Below are positions 50,635-59,186 of a stretch of DNA of 64,000 bases, piece by piece. The position numbers and the translations under genes are program-made. Location: positions 434,001-498,000 of the forward strand of contig NZ_JASZYQ010000001.1 of NCBI RefSeq assembly GCF_030316885.1, read 5' to 3'. The notes under the pieces were generated by a model. The model searched no databases. It was not told where the DNA came from and worked only from the letters and a program-made list of their open reading frames with translations. This DNA is from Variovorax jilinensis (GTDB lineage Bacteria > Pseudomonadota > Gammaproteobacteria > Burkholderiales > Burkholderiaceae_C). The stretch's first letter is position 1; every line of letters begins with the position of its first letter.

Positions 50635-51291
50635 TCAGCGCGGCGGGGCGTCGGACTCTGGCACGGCCGCGGGCGTGGTTGCAGGCGGCGCAAACGAGGC
50701 CACGCGCTCGGGCAGCGCGGGCGCGCTGCCGTGCCAGCGCCGCACCACGCGCTGGAAGAACATGCTGTTTGGCACGCGCAGGGTCGTGCCCTCGTGGGCG
50801 CTGCCGCTTTCCTCGAGCGTGGTGAAGACCAGGTTGATGTCGACCACGCGGCCGCGCAGGCCGGGTTTCTCGCCGTTCTCGAGCACCTCTACGGTGTCGC
50901 CGGGCCAGAACATGCGTGTGGTGTAGATCAAGAGCGCGCAGAACATGTTCGACAGCACGCTCCAGGCCGCGAAGAAGGCCACGGCGCCGACCGCCGCGAA
51001 GCTCGTGAAGGCGGTCCAGAGCACCTCGCCCGAGACGCCGAGCCGCTCCAGGGCCCACAGCAGCGCGCCGCCGTAGATGATGAAGCCGATCGCGCGGCGC
51101 GTGATCAGCGCCGCATTGCCGGGCAGCACGTAGCCCGTGGTGGCGCGGTGGATCAGCCGCCGCACGAAGCGGTACAGCCCCCAGGCCGCGATCAGGATCA
51201 GCAGGACCTGGGCCATCGGCACGATGACCTCGAGCCATTCGATCGCCCAGGGCGGAAGCTGGTCGTGGATGTTCTGCAGGAAGCGTTTCAT
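50635..51291 (-). CDS. Small-conductance mechanosensitive ion channel (MscS family)
   Basis: A 218-residue MscS-type channel. Spans at residues ~19-40, 66-85 and ~92-120; the pore helix is FAAVGAVAFFAAWSVLSNMF, rich in Gly and Ala, followed by the beta domain (FWPGDTVEVLENGEKPGLRGRVVDINLVFTTLEE... LRVPNSMFF). It is shorter than MscS (286 residues) at the C-terminus, which ends in a Pro/Ala tail. It opens on hypo-osmotic shock. It lies 34 bp after the lytic transglycosylase on the same strand. Confidence 0.9.
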   Translation of the reverse strand: MKRFLQNIHDQLPPWAIEWLEVIVPMAQVLLILIAAWGLYRFVRRLIHRATTGYVLPGNAALITRRAIGFIIYGGALLWALERLGVSGEVLWTAFTSFAAVGAVAFFAAWSVLSNMFCALLIYTTRMFWPGDTVEVLENGEKPGLRGRVVDINLVFTTLEESGSAHEGTTLRVPNSMFFQRVVRRWHGSAPALPERVASFAPPATTPAAVPESDAPPR

Positions 51292-51325
51292 GGGCCGGTC
51301 CGTCGTGCCTCGGCGCAGATCCGGT

Positions 51326-53347
51326 TCAGGGCAGGTCCTTGTTCGGCTCGGGCTCGGCCGCGTTGCGCGGCCCCACAGTGCCGAGCCGCGACTTCAGCGA
51401 CTGCGGCTGGCCGCTGATGAGGGCGGCATAGTTGGTGGTGTTCGCGAGCACCTTCTTGACGTAGTCGCGGGTCTCGGTGAAAGGCACGTTCTCGGCCCAG
51501 ATGGCGGCGTCCATGGTGGGCCCGTTGCGCCAGCTGCGCGGCCGGCCCGGGCCCGCGTTGTAGGCCGCGGCGGCCAGCGCCATCGAGCCGTCGAAATCGT
51601 CGAGCGCGAGCTTCAGGTAGCTGGTGCCGATCGTGATGTTGGTGTCGCGGTCGTTGATCATGCCGGGCGTGAAGTCGCCCATGCCGATCTTCTTGGCGGT
51701 CCAGCGCGCGGTGGCCGGCATGACCTGCATCAGGCCGGACGCGCCGACACCCGAGCGCGCGTCCATGATGAAGCGGCTTTCCTGCCGGATCAAGCCGTAG
51801 ACGTAGGCCGGGTCGAGGCCGATGTCCTGGCTCTTGCGCAGCACGGTGTCGTGGAAGGGCATCGGGAAGCGCTGGTCGATGTCGATCACGCCCTTGGTGC
51901 GCTCGCTGGTGTTGATGCAGCGGTCCCAGACCTCGCGCTGGCAGGCCAGGTCGGCCGCGGCCAGCAGCGCGCGGTCGTCCATGCCGCCCTTGTCGTGCAG
52001 GTTGGTGGCGTAGTTCCATTCGCGCGTGCCTTCGGGACGAAGCCCGATCGCGATCGCATAGAGCCCGCGGTTGAGCGAAGGGTTGCTGCGCGCGGCGGCC
52101 TTTTCCTCGGCCGTGAGCGGCGCCGGCCGGGTCGGCACGGCGGCGCGCTGGCCCAGTTCCTCGAGCGCCAGCAGTTCGTAGAAGCCGCGCGTGCCGGCGA
52201 TGCCTTCCAGCAGGATGCGGGCCTGGCCGCGGCGCTCCTCGCCGCCGCCTGCAAGCAGGGCCCGGGCCTTCCAGTAGGTCCAGGTCGGATCCTGCTGCTG
52301 CACGTCGCTCATGGCGTCGACCGCGGCCTGGACGTCCTTCCAGCTGCCGGCGCGCAGCGCGGCGCGGGCCTTCCAGGCCAGCATGTCGTCGCTGAGGTCG
52401 CCGAGCTTGGTGACGTTGGCGAAGTAGGTCATGGCCAGCGGAGACAGCTTGGTCGCGAACTGGCGTCCGATCGCGCCCCAGAGCCAGTTCCGCTCCTCGT
52501 TCGACAGCGTGGTGTCCCACTTGCCTTCGAGTTGTGCCGCGGCGACGCCGGGGTCGGCGACGGTCATCTTGATCAGCGCCAGCACCACGAGCTCGCGGCG
52601 CGACTTGGCGACCGCCGTGGCGCGTCCGGCCAGGAACTTGGCCGGGCTGGCGTTCATCTCGTCGAACAGCGGGATGGCATCGGGGGCGGCGAGCGTCACG
52701 GCGGCGCGCGCGGCCTGCGGGCGGTTGGCCTCGATCGAGAGGCGGGCCTTCTTCCAGGCGTCGTTGGGCGACATCATGCGGGCGCCGATCATGCGGTCGG
52801 CGGCGGTCAGACAGCCGTCGTCGAGCTCGCGCTGGGCGAACCAGTTGCGGCGCACCTCCTCGGCATGCGCCTGGGTGACATTGCCGGAGCGAAGGGTGTC
52901 GACCAGGATCGCGTAGCAGCGCACCTGGGCGTCGTCGTTCATGCGGAAGGCCGGGTGCTGGGTGGCGAAGCCGTCCCAGTCGCGGCGCTGGCCGGTCAGC
53001 AGCAGCCAATCGTTGCGCAGGCGGTCTTCCTGGTAGGTGCCGGCATAGCGCGCGAGGAAATCCTGCACCTCCTGCGGGCTGGCCTCGCCGAGACGCGCCT
53101 TCAGTTCCCAATAGGCAGCCCAGGGCTCGAGCACATGGCCGCGGGCCTGCGGCAGCAGCGCCGTCAGGCGCGCCTTGTCGCCGCGCTGCGCGGCCTGCTT
53201 CATCTGCAGCAGGACGTCGTCGCTGGCGCCCTGGGCGCGCACCGGCTGCAGCATTGCCGTAGCGGCCAGCGCGAGCGAAAAGGCGAAGGTGGAAAAAGAG
53301 AGGCGGGGAAGGCGTCGTGCGGATGCCAAAATGCTTGCGAACTGCAT
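51326..53347 (-). CDS. Soluble lytic murein transglycosylase (Slt70-like)
   Basis: A 673-residue periplasmic enzyme that cleaves peptidoglycan to 1,6-anhydromuropeptides. A signal peptide ends near QPVRAQG; a long superhelical region (~45-480) is followed by the SLT domain with ESRF (catalytic Glu), GLMQVMPATA and AAYNAGPGRP. The length fits the Slt70 family. Its start codon lies only 9 bp from the divergent 5-formyl-THF cyclo-ligase start, and no clear ribosome-binding site precedes it, so a slightly internal start is possible. Confidence 0.92.
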   Translation of the reverse strand: MQFASILASARRLPRLSFSTFAFSLALAATAMLQPVRAQGASDDVLLQMKQAAQRGDKARLTALLPQARGHVLEPWAAYWELKARLGEASPQEVQDFLARYAGTYQEDRLRNDWLLLTGQRRDWDGFATQHPAFRMNDDAQVRCYAILVDTLRSGNVTQAHAEEVRRNWFAQRELDDGCLTAADRMIGARMMSPNDAWKKARLSIEANRPQAARAAVTLAAPDAIPLFDEMNASPAKFLAGRATAVAKSRRELVVLALIKMTVADPGVAAAQLEGKWDTTLSNEERNWLWGAIGRQFATKLSPLAMTYFANVTKLGDLSDDMLAWKARAALRAGSWKDVQAAVDAMSDVQQQDPTWTYWKARALLAGGGEERRGQARILLEGIAGTRGFYELLALEELGQRAAVPTRPAPLTAEEKAAARSNPSLNRGLYAIAIGLRPEGTREWNYATNLHDKGGMDDRALLAAADLACQREVWDRCINTSERTKGVIDIDQRFPMPFHDTVLRKSQDIGLDPAYVYGLIRQESRFIMDARSGVGASGLMQVMPATARWTAKKIGMGDFTPGMINDRDTNITIGTSYLKLALDDFDGSMALAAAAYNAGPGRPRSWRNGPTMDAAIWAENVPFTETRDYVKKVLANTTNYAALISGQPQSLKSRLGTVGPRNAAEPEPNKDLP

Positions 53348-53356
53348 CGGGGGATT

Positions 53357-53974
53357 ATGGACAAGTCAAAGGGTGCCGACACCTCGCAAACGGCCACATT
53401 TCTCAAGGGACAACTGCGCGCTGCGCTGATCGAGCAGCGCCTCGGCATGCCCGACCGCCTCCAGCGGGCCGACCTGTTGCAGCGTGTCATGCGGATCTGG
53501 CTGGTCGGCCGTCCCGACACCGTGATCGGCGCCTACTGGCCGATCAAGGGCGAATTCGATCCGCTGCCGGCGCTGCACCGCTGGAAGGAAGACGGCGAGC
53601 TGCAGGGCGAGACCCAGCGCCGCCGCATCGGTCTGCCGGTGGTCGACCGTGTCCACAAGACCCTGACCTTCCACGCCTGGTACCCGGGCTGCCCGATGGA
53701 GAACGACGCCTTCGACATCCCGAAGCCCAAGGACACCGAACTGATCGTGCCGACGCTGCTGTTCGTGCCCTGCCTGGGCTACAGCGCCGGCGGCTATCGG
53801 CTGGGCTACGGCGGCGGCTTCTACGACCGCACGCTGGCGGCGCTCGAGCCGCGGCCCTTCACGGTCGGGCTGGGCTTCACGAACGGCTTCCTCGACGACT
53901 TCGAGCACGAGGCGCACGACCTGCCGCTCGACGCCATATTGAACGACAACGGCGTCGTCTGGCCGGTGAGTTAG
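53357..53974 (+). CDS. 5-formyltetrahydrofolate cyclo-ligase
   Basis: A 205-residue enzyme converting 5-formyl-THF to 5,10-methenyl-THF with ATP. VIGAYWPIKGEFDPLP near residue 57 and the ATP/folate motif LGYSAGGYRLGYGGGFYDRTL near residue 137 are characteristic. The ATG at 53357 has GGGGG just upstream. It is divergent from the lytic transglycosylase by 9 bp. A dispersed repeat begins at the very next base after its TAG stop. Confidence 0.93.
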   Translation: MDKSKGADTSQTATFLKGQLRAALIEQRLGMPDRLQRADLLQRVMRIWLVGRPDTVIGAYWPIKGEFDPLPALHRWKEDGELQGETQRRRIGLPVVDRVHKTLTFHAWYPGCPMENDAFDIPKPKDTELIVPTLLFVPCLGYSAGGYRLGYGGGFYDRTLAALEPRPFTVGLGFTNGFLDDFEHEAHDLPLDAILNDNGVVWPVS

Positions 53975-54062
53975 CTCGCCCCCACGTTGGCTCACTTCGT
54001 GTAGCCGCCCACCCCCTGACCGGTGGGCAATCCCTGCGGCCCGGCGGAGCCGGTTTTCGCGG
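53975..54062 (+). repeat. Copy B of the structured dispersed repeat, directly 3' of a gene
   Basis: This 88-nt element abuts the TAG of the cyclo-ligase gene and matches 12232-12317 in opposite orientation. Positions 53975-54017 agree with copy A in 42 of 43 bases. Hairpins are kept: GGCTCAC/GTG(T)AGCC around TTC, and a 7-bp GCCCACC/GGTGGGC stem where copy A has CCCCC/GGGGG; CCGGC/GCCGG is a third stem (54042-54054). Confidence 0.8.
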
Positions 54063-54104
54063 GATTCCGTGAAGGTCGGCCGGGCTGCGCCGGCCGGTGG
54101 AAAC

Positions 54105-55088
54105 TCAATCGATGTGATCGACAGTGTCGGCGTCGGGGATTTCGCCGATGGTCTCGCGCGTGGTGGCGGCCTGTGCCTGCAGCCATTCGCAGAAGGCCTG
54201 GATCTCGGGCCGGGGCGCACTGCGCGGGCCGGTGAGCAGCCAGTAGGACATCGGTGAATCCATGCGGTGGTCCGGCAGCACCTCGACAAGGTCGCCGTTG
54301 GCCAGGCTCTCGGCGATCAGCGAACTGCGCGCCATCACGATGCCCTGGCCGGTCAGCGCGGCCTGCACCATCTGGTAGGCGTAGTTGAAGTAGAGCCAGC
54401 GCCGCGGCTGCGCGCGCGCCAGGTCGTTGACCTCGAACCACCGCCGCCAGGTCAGCCATTCGAGGTGCGTCCGGTGGGCATCGCCGGCCTCGATCAGCGT
54501 GAAGCGGGCGATGTCGGCCGGCGTCCTGATCGGCGGGTTGCTCTTGATCAGCCAGGGGCTCGCGACCGGCGTGATCGTCTCGCCGAACAGCCGCAGCGCG
54601 CCCGGCGGCATGGTCTCGCGCGGTCCATAGCGCAGCGCGATGTCGACGTCGGCGACATCGAGGTCGAGCGCGACGTCGCTGGCGTCGATGCGGATGTCGA
54701 TCTCGGGGTTGTCGCGCTGGAAGGCTTCCAGCCGCGGGATCAGCCACATCGAGGCAAAGGAGGCGAAGGTGGTCAGCGCGACGCTCTTGCGGCCCGCGTT
54801 CTGGCGGATCTGGCGCACCGCGCCGTCGATGCGCGGCAGCGACTGCTGCACCGCGAGCAGCAGCTGCGCCCCGGCGCCCGTGAGCTCGACCGCACGCGTA
54901 TGGCGCAGGAAGAGACCAAGCCCGACCTCTTCCTCGAGCGCCTGGATCTGGCGGCTGACGGCCGACTGGGTGAGCGCCATCTCCTCGGCGGCGGCGCGGA
55001 AATTGAGATGCCGGGCGACCGCCTCGAAGGCGCGCAGATGTCCGACCGAGATCGGCCGCGAGCGCAGGTGTGTCTGGGAATGCAGCAT
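54105..55088 (-). CDS. LysR-family transcriptional regulator (GcvA-like)
   Basis: A 327-residue LysR protein. The winged helix is at residues ~15-75 (HLRAFEAVARHLNFRAAAEEMALTQSAVSRQIQALEEEVG), followed by a periplasmic-binding-like effector domain. The helix and the LRYGPRETMPPGALRLFGETITPVASP segment resemble GcvA and its relatives. The target is not known; the divergent DUF2917 gene (143-bp gap) is the natural candidate. Confidence 0.9.
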   Translation of the reverse strand: MLHSQTHLRSRPISVGHLRAFEAVARHLNFRAAAEEMALTQSAVSRQIQALEEEVGLGLFLRHTRAVELTGAGAQLLLAVQQSLPRIDGAVRQIRQNAGRKSVALTTFASFASMWLIPRLEAFQRDNPEIDIRIDASDVALDLDVADVDIALRYGPRETMPPGALRLFGETITPVASPWLIKSNPPIRTPADIARFTLIEAGDAHRTHLEWLTWRRWFEVNDLARAQPRRWLYFNYAYQMVQAALTGQGIVMARSSLIAESLANGDLVEVLPDHRMDSPMSYWLLTGPRSAPRPEIQAFCEWLQAQAATTRETIGEIPDADTVDHID

Positions 55089-55231
55089 GGCGAAGGCGAC
55101 TGGATGCCGCTGGATTGATGCGAAACCGGAATCATTAGGCTACCGCGTTTTCATTGGACTGCCAACGGCCCCGGGAAGATCATTCATTCCCGAAGCGCGC
55201 CATTGCGCCTTGGAAACCTCAGGAGTCCACC

Positions 55232-55549
55232 ATGTCCGCTGTCTGCACCTCTTCGTCGCTTTCGTCCGCCGCCCTGGCCCGTCCGGTTGCCGTGCCGCCG
55301 GCCGTGCGCCGCGGTGCCTGGCAGCTCGATGCCGGCCACGCCATGAGCCTCCGGGCCGAAAGCGCCAGCCTGCTGCGCATCCGGCAGGGTCGGGTCTGGG
55401 TCACGCGCGATGCCACCGCGCACTGGGGCAGCGAGGACCTGGTCCTGGCACCCGGGGAATCGCTGGCGGTCGCGGCCGGCGAGCGCATCGTGATGGAACC
55501 GTGGGACGGCAACGGCGCCACCTACAGCTGGGATCCGGCCGGCGCCTGA
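55232..55549 (+). CDS. DUF2917 domain protein
   Basis: A 105-residue protein of the DUF2917 family, seen mainly in Burkholderiales. After a 25-residue leader it shows a compact beta-rich unit: GAWQLDAGHAMSLRAESASLLRIRQGRVWVTRD, LVLAPGESLAVAAGERIVMEPWD. AGGAG at 55220-55225 precedes the ATG. It is divergent from a LysR regulator and shares this setting with the similar protein beside MocR. Function unknown; there are no catalytic motifs. Confidence 0.8.
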   Translation: MSAVCTSSSLSSAALARPVAVPPAVRRGAWQLDAGHAMSLRAESASLLRIRQGRVWVTRDATAHWGSEDLVLAPGESLAVAAGERIVMEPWDGNGATYSWDPAGA

Positions 55550-55559
55550 GCCCCGGCGA

Positions 55560-55577
55560 GGGCCTGCCGGCAGGCCC
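55560..55577. terminator. Inverted repeat between convergent genes, possible bidirectional terminator
   Basis: GGGCCTG, loop CCGG, CAGGCCC forms a strong 7-bp hairpin in the 27-bp gap between the DUF2917 and BLUF genes. No U-rich tract follows on either strand, so it may act as a transcript end stabiliser or Rho-dependent site and not as a true intrinsic terminator. Confidence 0.4.
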
Positions 55578-55975
55578 TATCCCGAGATGTCGAATCTCGG
55601 GCGCAGCGCCAGGAAGCACTGCAATGCCTCCTCGGCACGCAGGGTGGCGATCCCGGCCAGGTGGTCATCGTCGTGTTCGACCTGGGCCAGGCCCATCTCG
55701 AATCGCTGGTAGCGGCGCTGCGTCAGGGCACCCTGGTGGAGCACCTCGAGCGCGGCGTGCCGCGGATCGGCCTGCAGCCGAGACAGCAGCGCCTGCACCG
55801 CATCGCGCGGTCCCTCGAGATGCTGGCAGAAGCGCATGCCGTCGAACACCAGCAGGCCCGTGATGGCATTCGCGGCGTTGCGCGCGCGCGCCTGGGCGAC
55901 GATGCGGCCCACCACCTGCGTCGGCTGGTCAGGGGCGAGAAGGCTGATGTAGAGGATTTCGTGAAGGTCCGACAT
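55577..55975 (-). CDS. BLUF-domain blue-light photoreceptor
   Basis: A 132-residue single BLUF domain binding FAD. The key residues are present: Tyr in LYISLL (about residue 9), Asn and the ITGLLVFDG strand (NAANAITGLLVFDG), and Gln in RFCQHLEGP; these form the light-switch hydrogen-bond network. No output domain follows, so it would act on a partner protein. It is divergent from a Crp/Fnr regulator (93-bp gap), which is a candidate functional partner by position only. Confidence 0.92.
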   Translation of the reverse strand: MSDLHEILYISLLAPDQPTQVVGRIVAQARARNAANAITGLLVFDGMRFCQHLEGPRDAVQALLSRLQADPRHAALEVLHQGALTQRRYQRFEMGLAQVEHDDDHLAGIATLRAEEALQCFLALRPRFDISG

Positions 55976-56068
55976 GCGTGGCGCGAAGCTGGGAGGGAGC
56001 GCAGTTTAGAAGCCGGCATCCGTCACGAAAATGTCAAATGACACAGTGCCAAGCCCTATAGTGTTCAA

Positions 56069-56839
56069 GTGAAACTCGAGGACTATCCGGCTCCGATCTC
56101 GCCGCCGCGCTGCGCCCATCCGTGCGAGGAATGCCGGCTGCGCGCCAACCCGGCGTTTCTCCAGGTGAGCGCGGAGGAGGTCCACACCATCCAGGCCTTT
56201 CGCAGTGGCACCCGCGTCGTCGACGCCGGCGGCGCGATCGTTGCCGAAGACCGGCCCTCGAACCAGCTCTTCACGCTCTATTCGGGCTGGGCCTTCCGCT
56301 ACAAGACGCTCAGCGACGGCCGGCGCCAGATCCTGAGCTTCCTGCTGCCGGGCGACTTCATCGGCCTTCAGGACGAGTTCGCCGACGGGCACACGCACGG
56401 GGTGGAGGCGGTCACCGGCACCACGCTGTGCACCTTCGAGCGTGACACGCTGTGGGATCTGTTCCATGCGCGTCCGAAGCTGGGCTACCACATCACCTGG
56501 CTGGCCGCGCGCGAGGAGAAGCTGGTCGACGACAACCTCGTCACGGCCGGCCGGCGCAATGCGGAGGAACGGGTCGCGATGCTGCTGATGCAGCTCTACC
56601 GCCGCGCCGAACGGGCCGGCATGGTGCGTGACGGCTGGGCCGAGTTCCCGTTCAACCAGCAGCACATCGCGGATGCGCTCGGACTGTCGCTGGTCCACAC
56701 CAACAAGACCTTGCGCCGACTTCAGCGCCTCGGCCTCTACCGGCTCGACAGCGGCTGGCTGCGCATCCTCGAGCCGCACGCACTGGAAACGCTGGGCGAC
56801 TATTTCGAACGGCCGATGCTGCCGACGCCGCTGATCTGA
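56069..56839 (+). CDS. Crp/Fnr-family transcriptional regulator
   Basis: A 256-residue regulator. The N-terminal cyclic-nucleotide-binding-like domain (residues ~35-150: LFTLYSGWAFRYKTLSDGRRQILSFLLPGDFIGL) is joined to a winged helix (FPFNQQHIADALGLSLVHTNKTLRRLQRLGLY). Three Cys near the N-terminus (CAHPCEEC) resemble the region that carries the Fnr cluster, but only three are there, so oxygen sensing is uncertain. Its signal and targets are unknown. It is divergent from the BLUF gene. Confidence 0.9.
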   Translation: MKLEDYPAPISPPRCAHPCEECRLRANPAFLQVSAEEVHTIQAFRSGTRVVDAGGAIVAEDRPSNQLFTLYSGWAFRYKTLSDGRRQILSFLLPGDFIGLQDEFADGHTHGVEAVTGTTLCTFERDTLWDLFHARPKLGYHITWLAAREEKLVDDNLVTAGRRNAEERVAMLLMQLYRRAERAGMVRDGWAEFPFNQQHIADALGLSLVHTNKTLRRLQRLGLYRLDSGWLRILEPHALETLGDYFERPMLPTPLI

Positions 56840-56975
56840 GGCAAATTGCTGGAAGACGAGGTTTCTCGGGCGTCCGTAGGGGCGGCCCACGCCGGCATTC
56901 GCGTATCGTAGGGGCCTGTCCCGCCGTCGCAAGCGGTCTCGCCCGCTTTCCGGCGTTGTTCCTCGCCCTTCCCCT

Positions 56976-58292
56976 ATGACCGAAGCTGCCTCTTCCGCGA
57001 AGCTTCTTGCCCGGCTGCGTCAGATTCTCATGGTCGGCGGCGTCGAATCCTTCGCCGTCGTCATGAGCGGCGTGGCCGGTCTCCTGATCGTCAACTGGCT
57101 GCCGAAGGAGCAGTACGGCGCCTACATCTTTCTCGTGGCCTGCATGACGCTGTTGCTGGGCGTGACCGATCTGGGGCTGTCCCACTGTTGCCTTCCGGTC
57201 GTCGGACAGCGAAGCCGCGAGGTGCCCTGGGTCGTGGGTGTCTGCCATCAAGTGTTCCGCAAGCGCTGGGTCTTGCTGGGCTTCGGAATCTTCATCGTGG
57301 GACCCTACTGGTTCTACGCCTCGCGCATGCACGGATGGTTCGGGCCCGGCTATGTGGCCGCTTCGGCGCTGATACTGCTGGTCACGCTGCTGGGCCTCAG
57401 GGAGCACTACGCCAACACGGTGCTCGTCATCCTGGGCCATATCTCGACCCTGAATCGGATCGGCCTCACGTCGAACATCGTGCGGATTTCATTCATCGCC
57501 GGCGTGCTCCTGTTGCCGGTCACGTCCTGGTCGGTGACCGGCGTCGTGGCTGCCACCGCAGCTGCCGGCTTCGTCGCCGTGATTCTCTACAACAGGGCGC
57601 TGCGCTCGCGCGAGATTGCCGACTACAGGCTCGATGCCGCGGATGCGAAGGGGGTGGACCAGCAGGTGATCAAGGTCGCGAAGCCCCTGGTGCTGCCGGC
57701 GATCTTCTTCCAGGTGCAGGGCGTCATCACGCTGTTCCTGGTGTCGCTGTTCGGCACCTCGAACATGCTCGCCGAACTCGGCGCCTTCGGCCGGCTGGCC
57801 ATGGTGCTGCTGGTGGTCGACCGGGTCGCCGCCATCCTGCTGTTTCCGATGCTCGCGCGGTCTGCCGAAGGCCCGACCCTGGTTTCCACGGTGATCCGCG
57901 TGCACGCTGTCTACCTGCTGGCCATGGCCCTCATGGAACTCTCGGCCATTGTGCTGCCGCAGTACTGGATCATCCTGCTCGGGCAGCAGTACAGTGCCAT
58001 GGCGCCCTACGTCTGGATGGTGTTCCTTTCGTCCATTCTGGCTAGCGCCTCGGGCCTGGCTTTCAAGACACTGACGGTTCGCGGCGCGACTTCGAGCCAG
58101 GCCTACGGTGTCGCCTTCATCGTGGTCGTGCAGGTACTCTATCTATGGAAGTTCGGCGTTTCCGACCTGTACGCTGCGCTCGGCTTCAACATTGCGAGCG
58201 CGCTGGCCCACGCCAGCTTTCAATACCTGCTGCTGGCGTTGCGGCTTCCACAATGGCGGCGGGAGGCACAGCCCGACAACCAGAGTCCCTGA
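56976..58292 (+). CDS. Polysaccharide biosynthesis/oligosaccharide flippase-like membrane protein
   Basis: A 438-residue membrane protein with about 12 predicted spans, of the MATE/PST (Wzx-like) type: LLARLRQILMVGGVESFAVVMSGVAGLLIVNWL at the start and a C-terminal run of spans after LPQYWIILLGQQYSAMAPYV. Such proteins flip lipid-linked sugars across the inner membrane. It converges (51-bp gap) with a glycosyltransferase/acyltransferase pair, which together suggest a small surface-polysaccharide locus; no polymerase is present here. Confidence 0.8.
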   Translation: MTEAASSAKLLARLRQILMVGGVESFAVVMSGVAGLLIVNWLPKEQYGAYIFLVACMTLLLGVTDLGLSHCCLPVVGQRSREVPWVVGVCHQVFRKRWVLLGFGIFIVGPYWFYASRMHGWFGPGYVAASALILLVTLLGLREHYANTVLVILGHISTLNRIGLTSNIVRISFIAGVLLLPVTSWSVTGVVAATAAAGFVAVILYNRALRSREIADYRLDAADAKGVDQQVIKVAKPLVLPAIFFQVQGVITLFLVSLFGTSNMLAELGAFGRLAMVLLVVDRVAAILLFPMLARSAEGPTLVSTVIRVHAVYLLAMALMELSAIVLPQYWIILLGQQYSAMAPYVWMVFLSSILASASGLAFKTLTVRGATSSQAYGVAFIVVVQVLYLWKFGVSDLYAALGFNIASALAHASFQYLLLALRLPQWRREAQPDNQSP

Positions 58293-58343
58293 ACGCAAGC
58301 CGACGAGCCAGGCGAGGCGCGGGTCGCCGGCGCGATGGGGACT

Positions 58344-59186
58344 TCAGCGGGGTCGTCGGATCAGGAACTTGAGGGATTGCGTGAACAACCAGGCATCGTG
58401 CGCGATCGCATTGCTCATTCCGCGGCCTCGATACTCGATCGCGCCTGGAATGGTCGACTTGATGAAAGATCGCAAGCCGATGTAGGCGTAGTATTTCCAG
58501 AGCGAAGGCGGCGCGAGCGTCTTGTGCTTGTTCCAGAAATAGAGCTCGCTCATCTGGTGCTTGTTCCAGAAGGACACGCCGCGCGACCGTCTCCAGGGAT
58601 GAACGATGACCGCTTCGGGGACGTAGACGATCTTTGCCGGGGCATCGTCGATGCGCTTCTTGAGGTCCATGTCTTCCATGGCCGCAAACGGGAAATTCTC
58701 GTCGAACCCCCCGAGCGAATCGAAAAGGGGTTTTTCGATCGCGAAATTGCAGGACCACAGATATCCGCCCGAATTGAGCGGCGATTCCTCATCGAGGCGC
58801 TGGCGCGGCCGGTCGGCGATGGTCTTTCCCTCAAGCACCGGCGCCTCCTGCCTGTGGGCATGGAATTCGTGGATCCAGCCCTTGCCGGGGATGCAGTCGT
58901 CGTCCGTGAACACGAGCCAGTCGCCGGTCGCGCGGGCCGCGCCGTTGTTGCGATTCGCGGCCGGCCCGCGGCTCGGTCCCTCGAAATAGCGGACCCATGG
59001 GTAGTTCGAGGCCAGAGACGCCTGCAGTTCCTTCTGCCGGGCGTCGTCGGAGACGATCACCTCGACGGTGAAGGGCGCCTGCCCGGTCGATGCGGGCGAG
59101 AAATACTCGGCCAGGCCGTCGAGGCATCGGTAGAGGTCCGCGTGGCGGTTGTAGGTGGGAATGACGATGGAATACATGTTGCTCAC
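58344..59186 (-). CDS. Family 2 glycosyltransferase
   Basis: A 280-residue inverting glycosyltransferase with a GT-A fold. SIVIPTYNRHADLYRCLDGL starts the nucleotide-binding domain, VEVIVSDDA and WLVFTDDDCIPG contain the Asp motifs (DDD being the metal site), and FAAMEDMDLKKR is the acceptor ED motif. GTG at 59186 overlaps the acyltransferase stop by 4 bp; an ATG at 59177 is an alternative. It probably transfers a sugar for a surface glycan or lipid; the substrate is unknown. Confidence 0.88.
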   Translation of the reverse strand: MSNMYSIVIPTYNRHADLYRCLDGLAEYFSPASTGQAPFTVEVIVSDDARQKELQASLASNYPWVRYFEGPSRGPAANRNNGAARATGDWLVFTDDDCIPGKGWIHEFHAHRQEAPVLEGKTIADRPRQRLDEESPLNSGGYLWSCNFAIEKPLFDSLGGFDENFPFAAMEDMDLKKRIDDAPAKIVYVPEAVIVHPWRRSRGVSFWNKHQMSELYFWNKHKTLAPPSLWKYYAYIGLRSFIKSTIPGAIEYRGRGMSNAIAHDAWLFTQSLKFLIRRPR

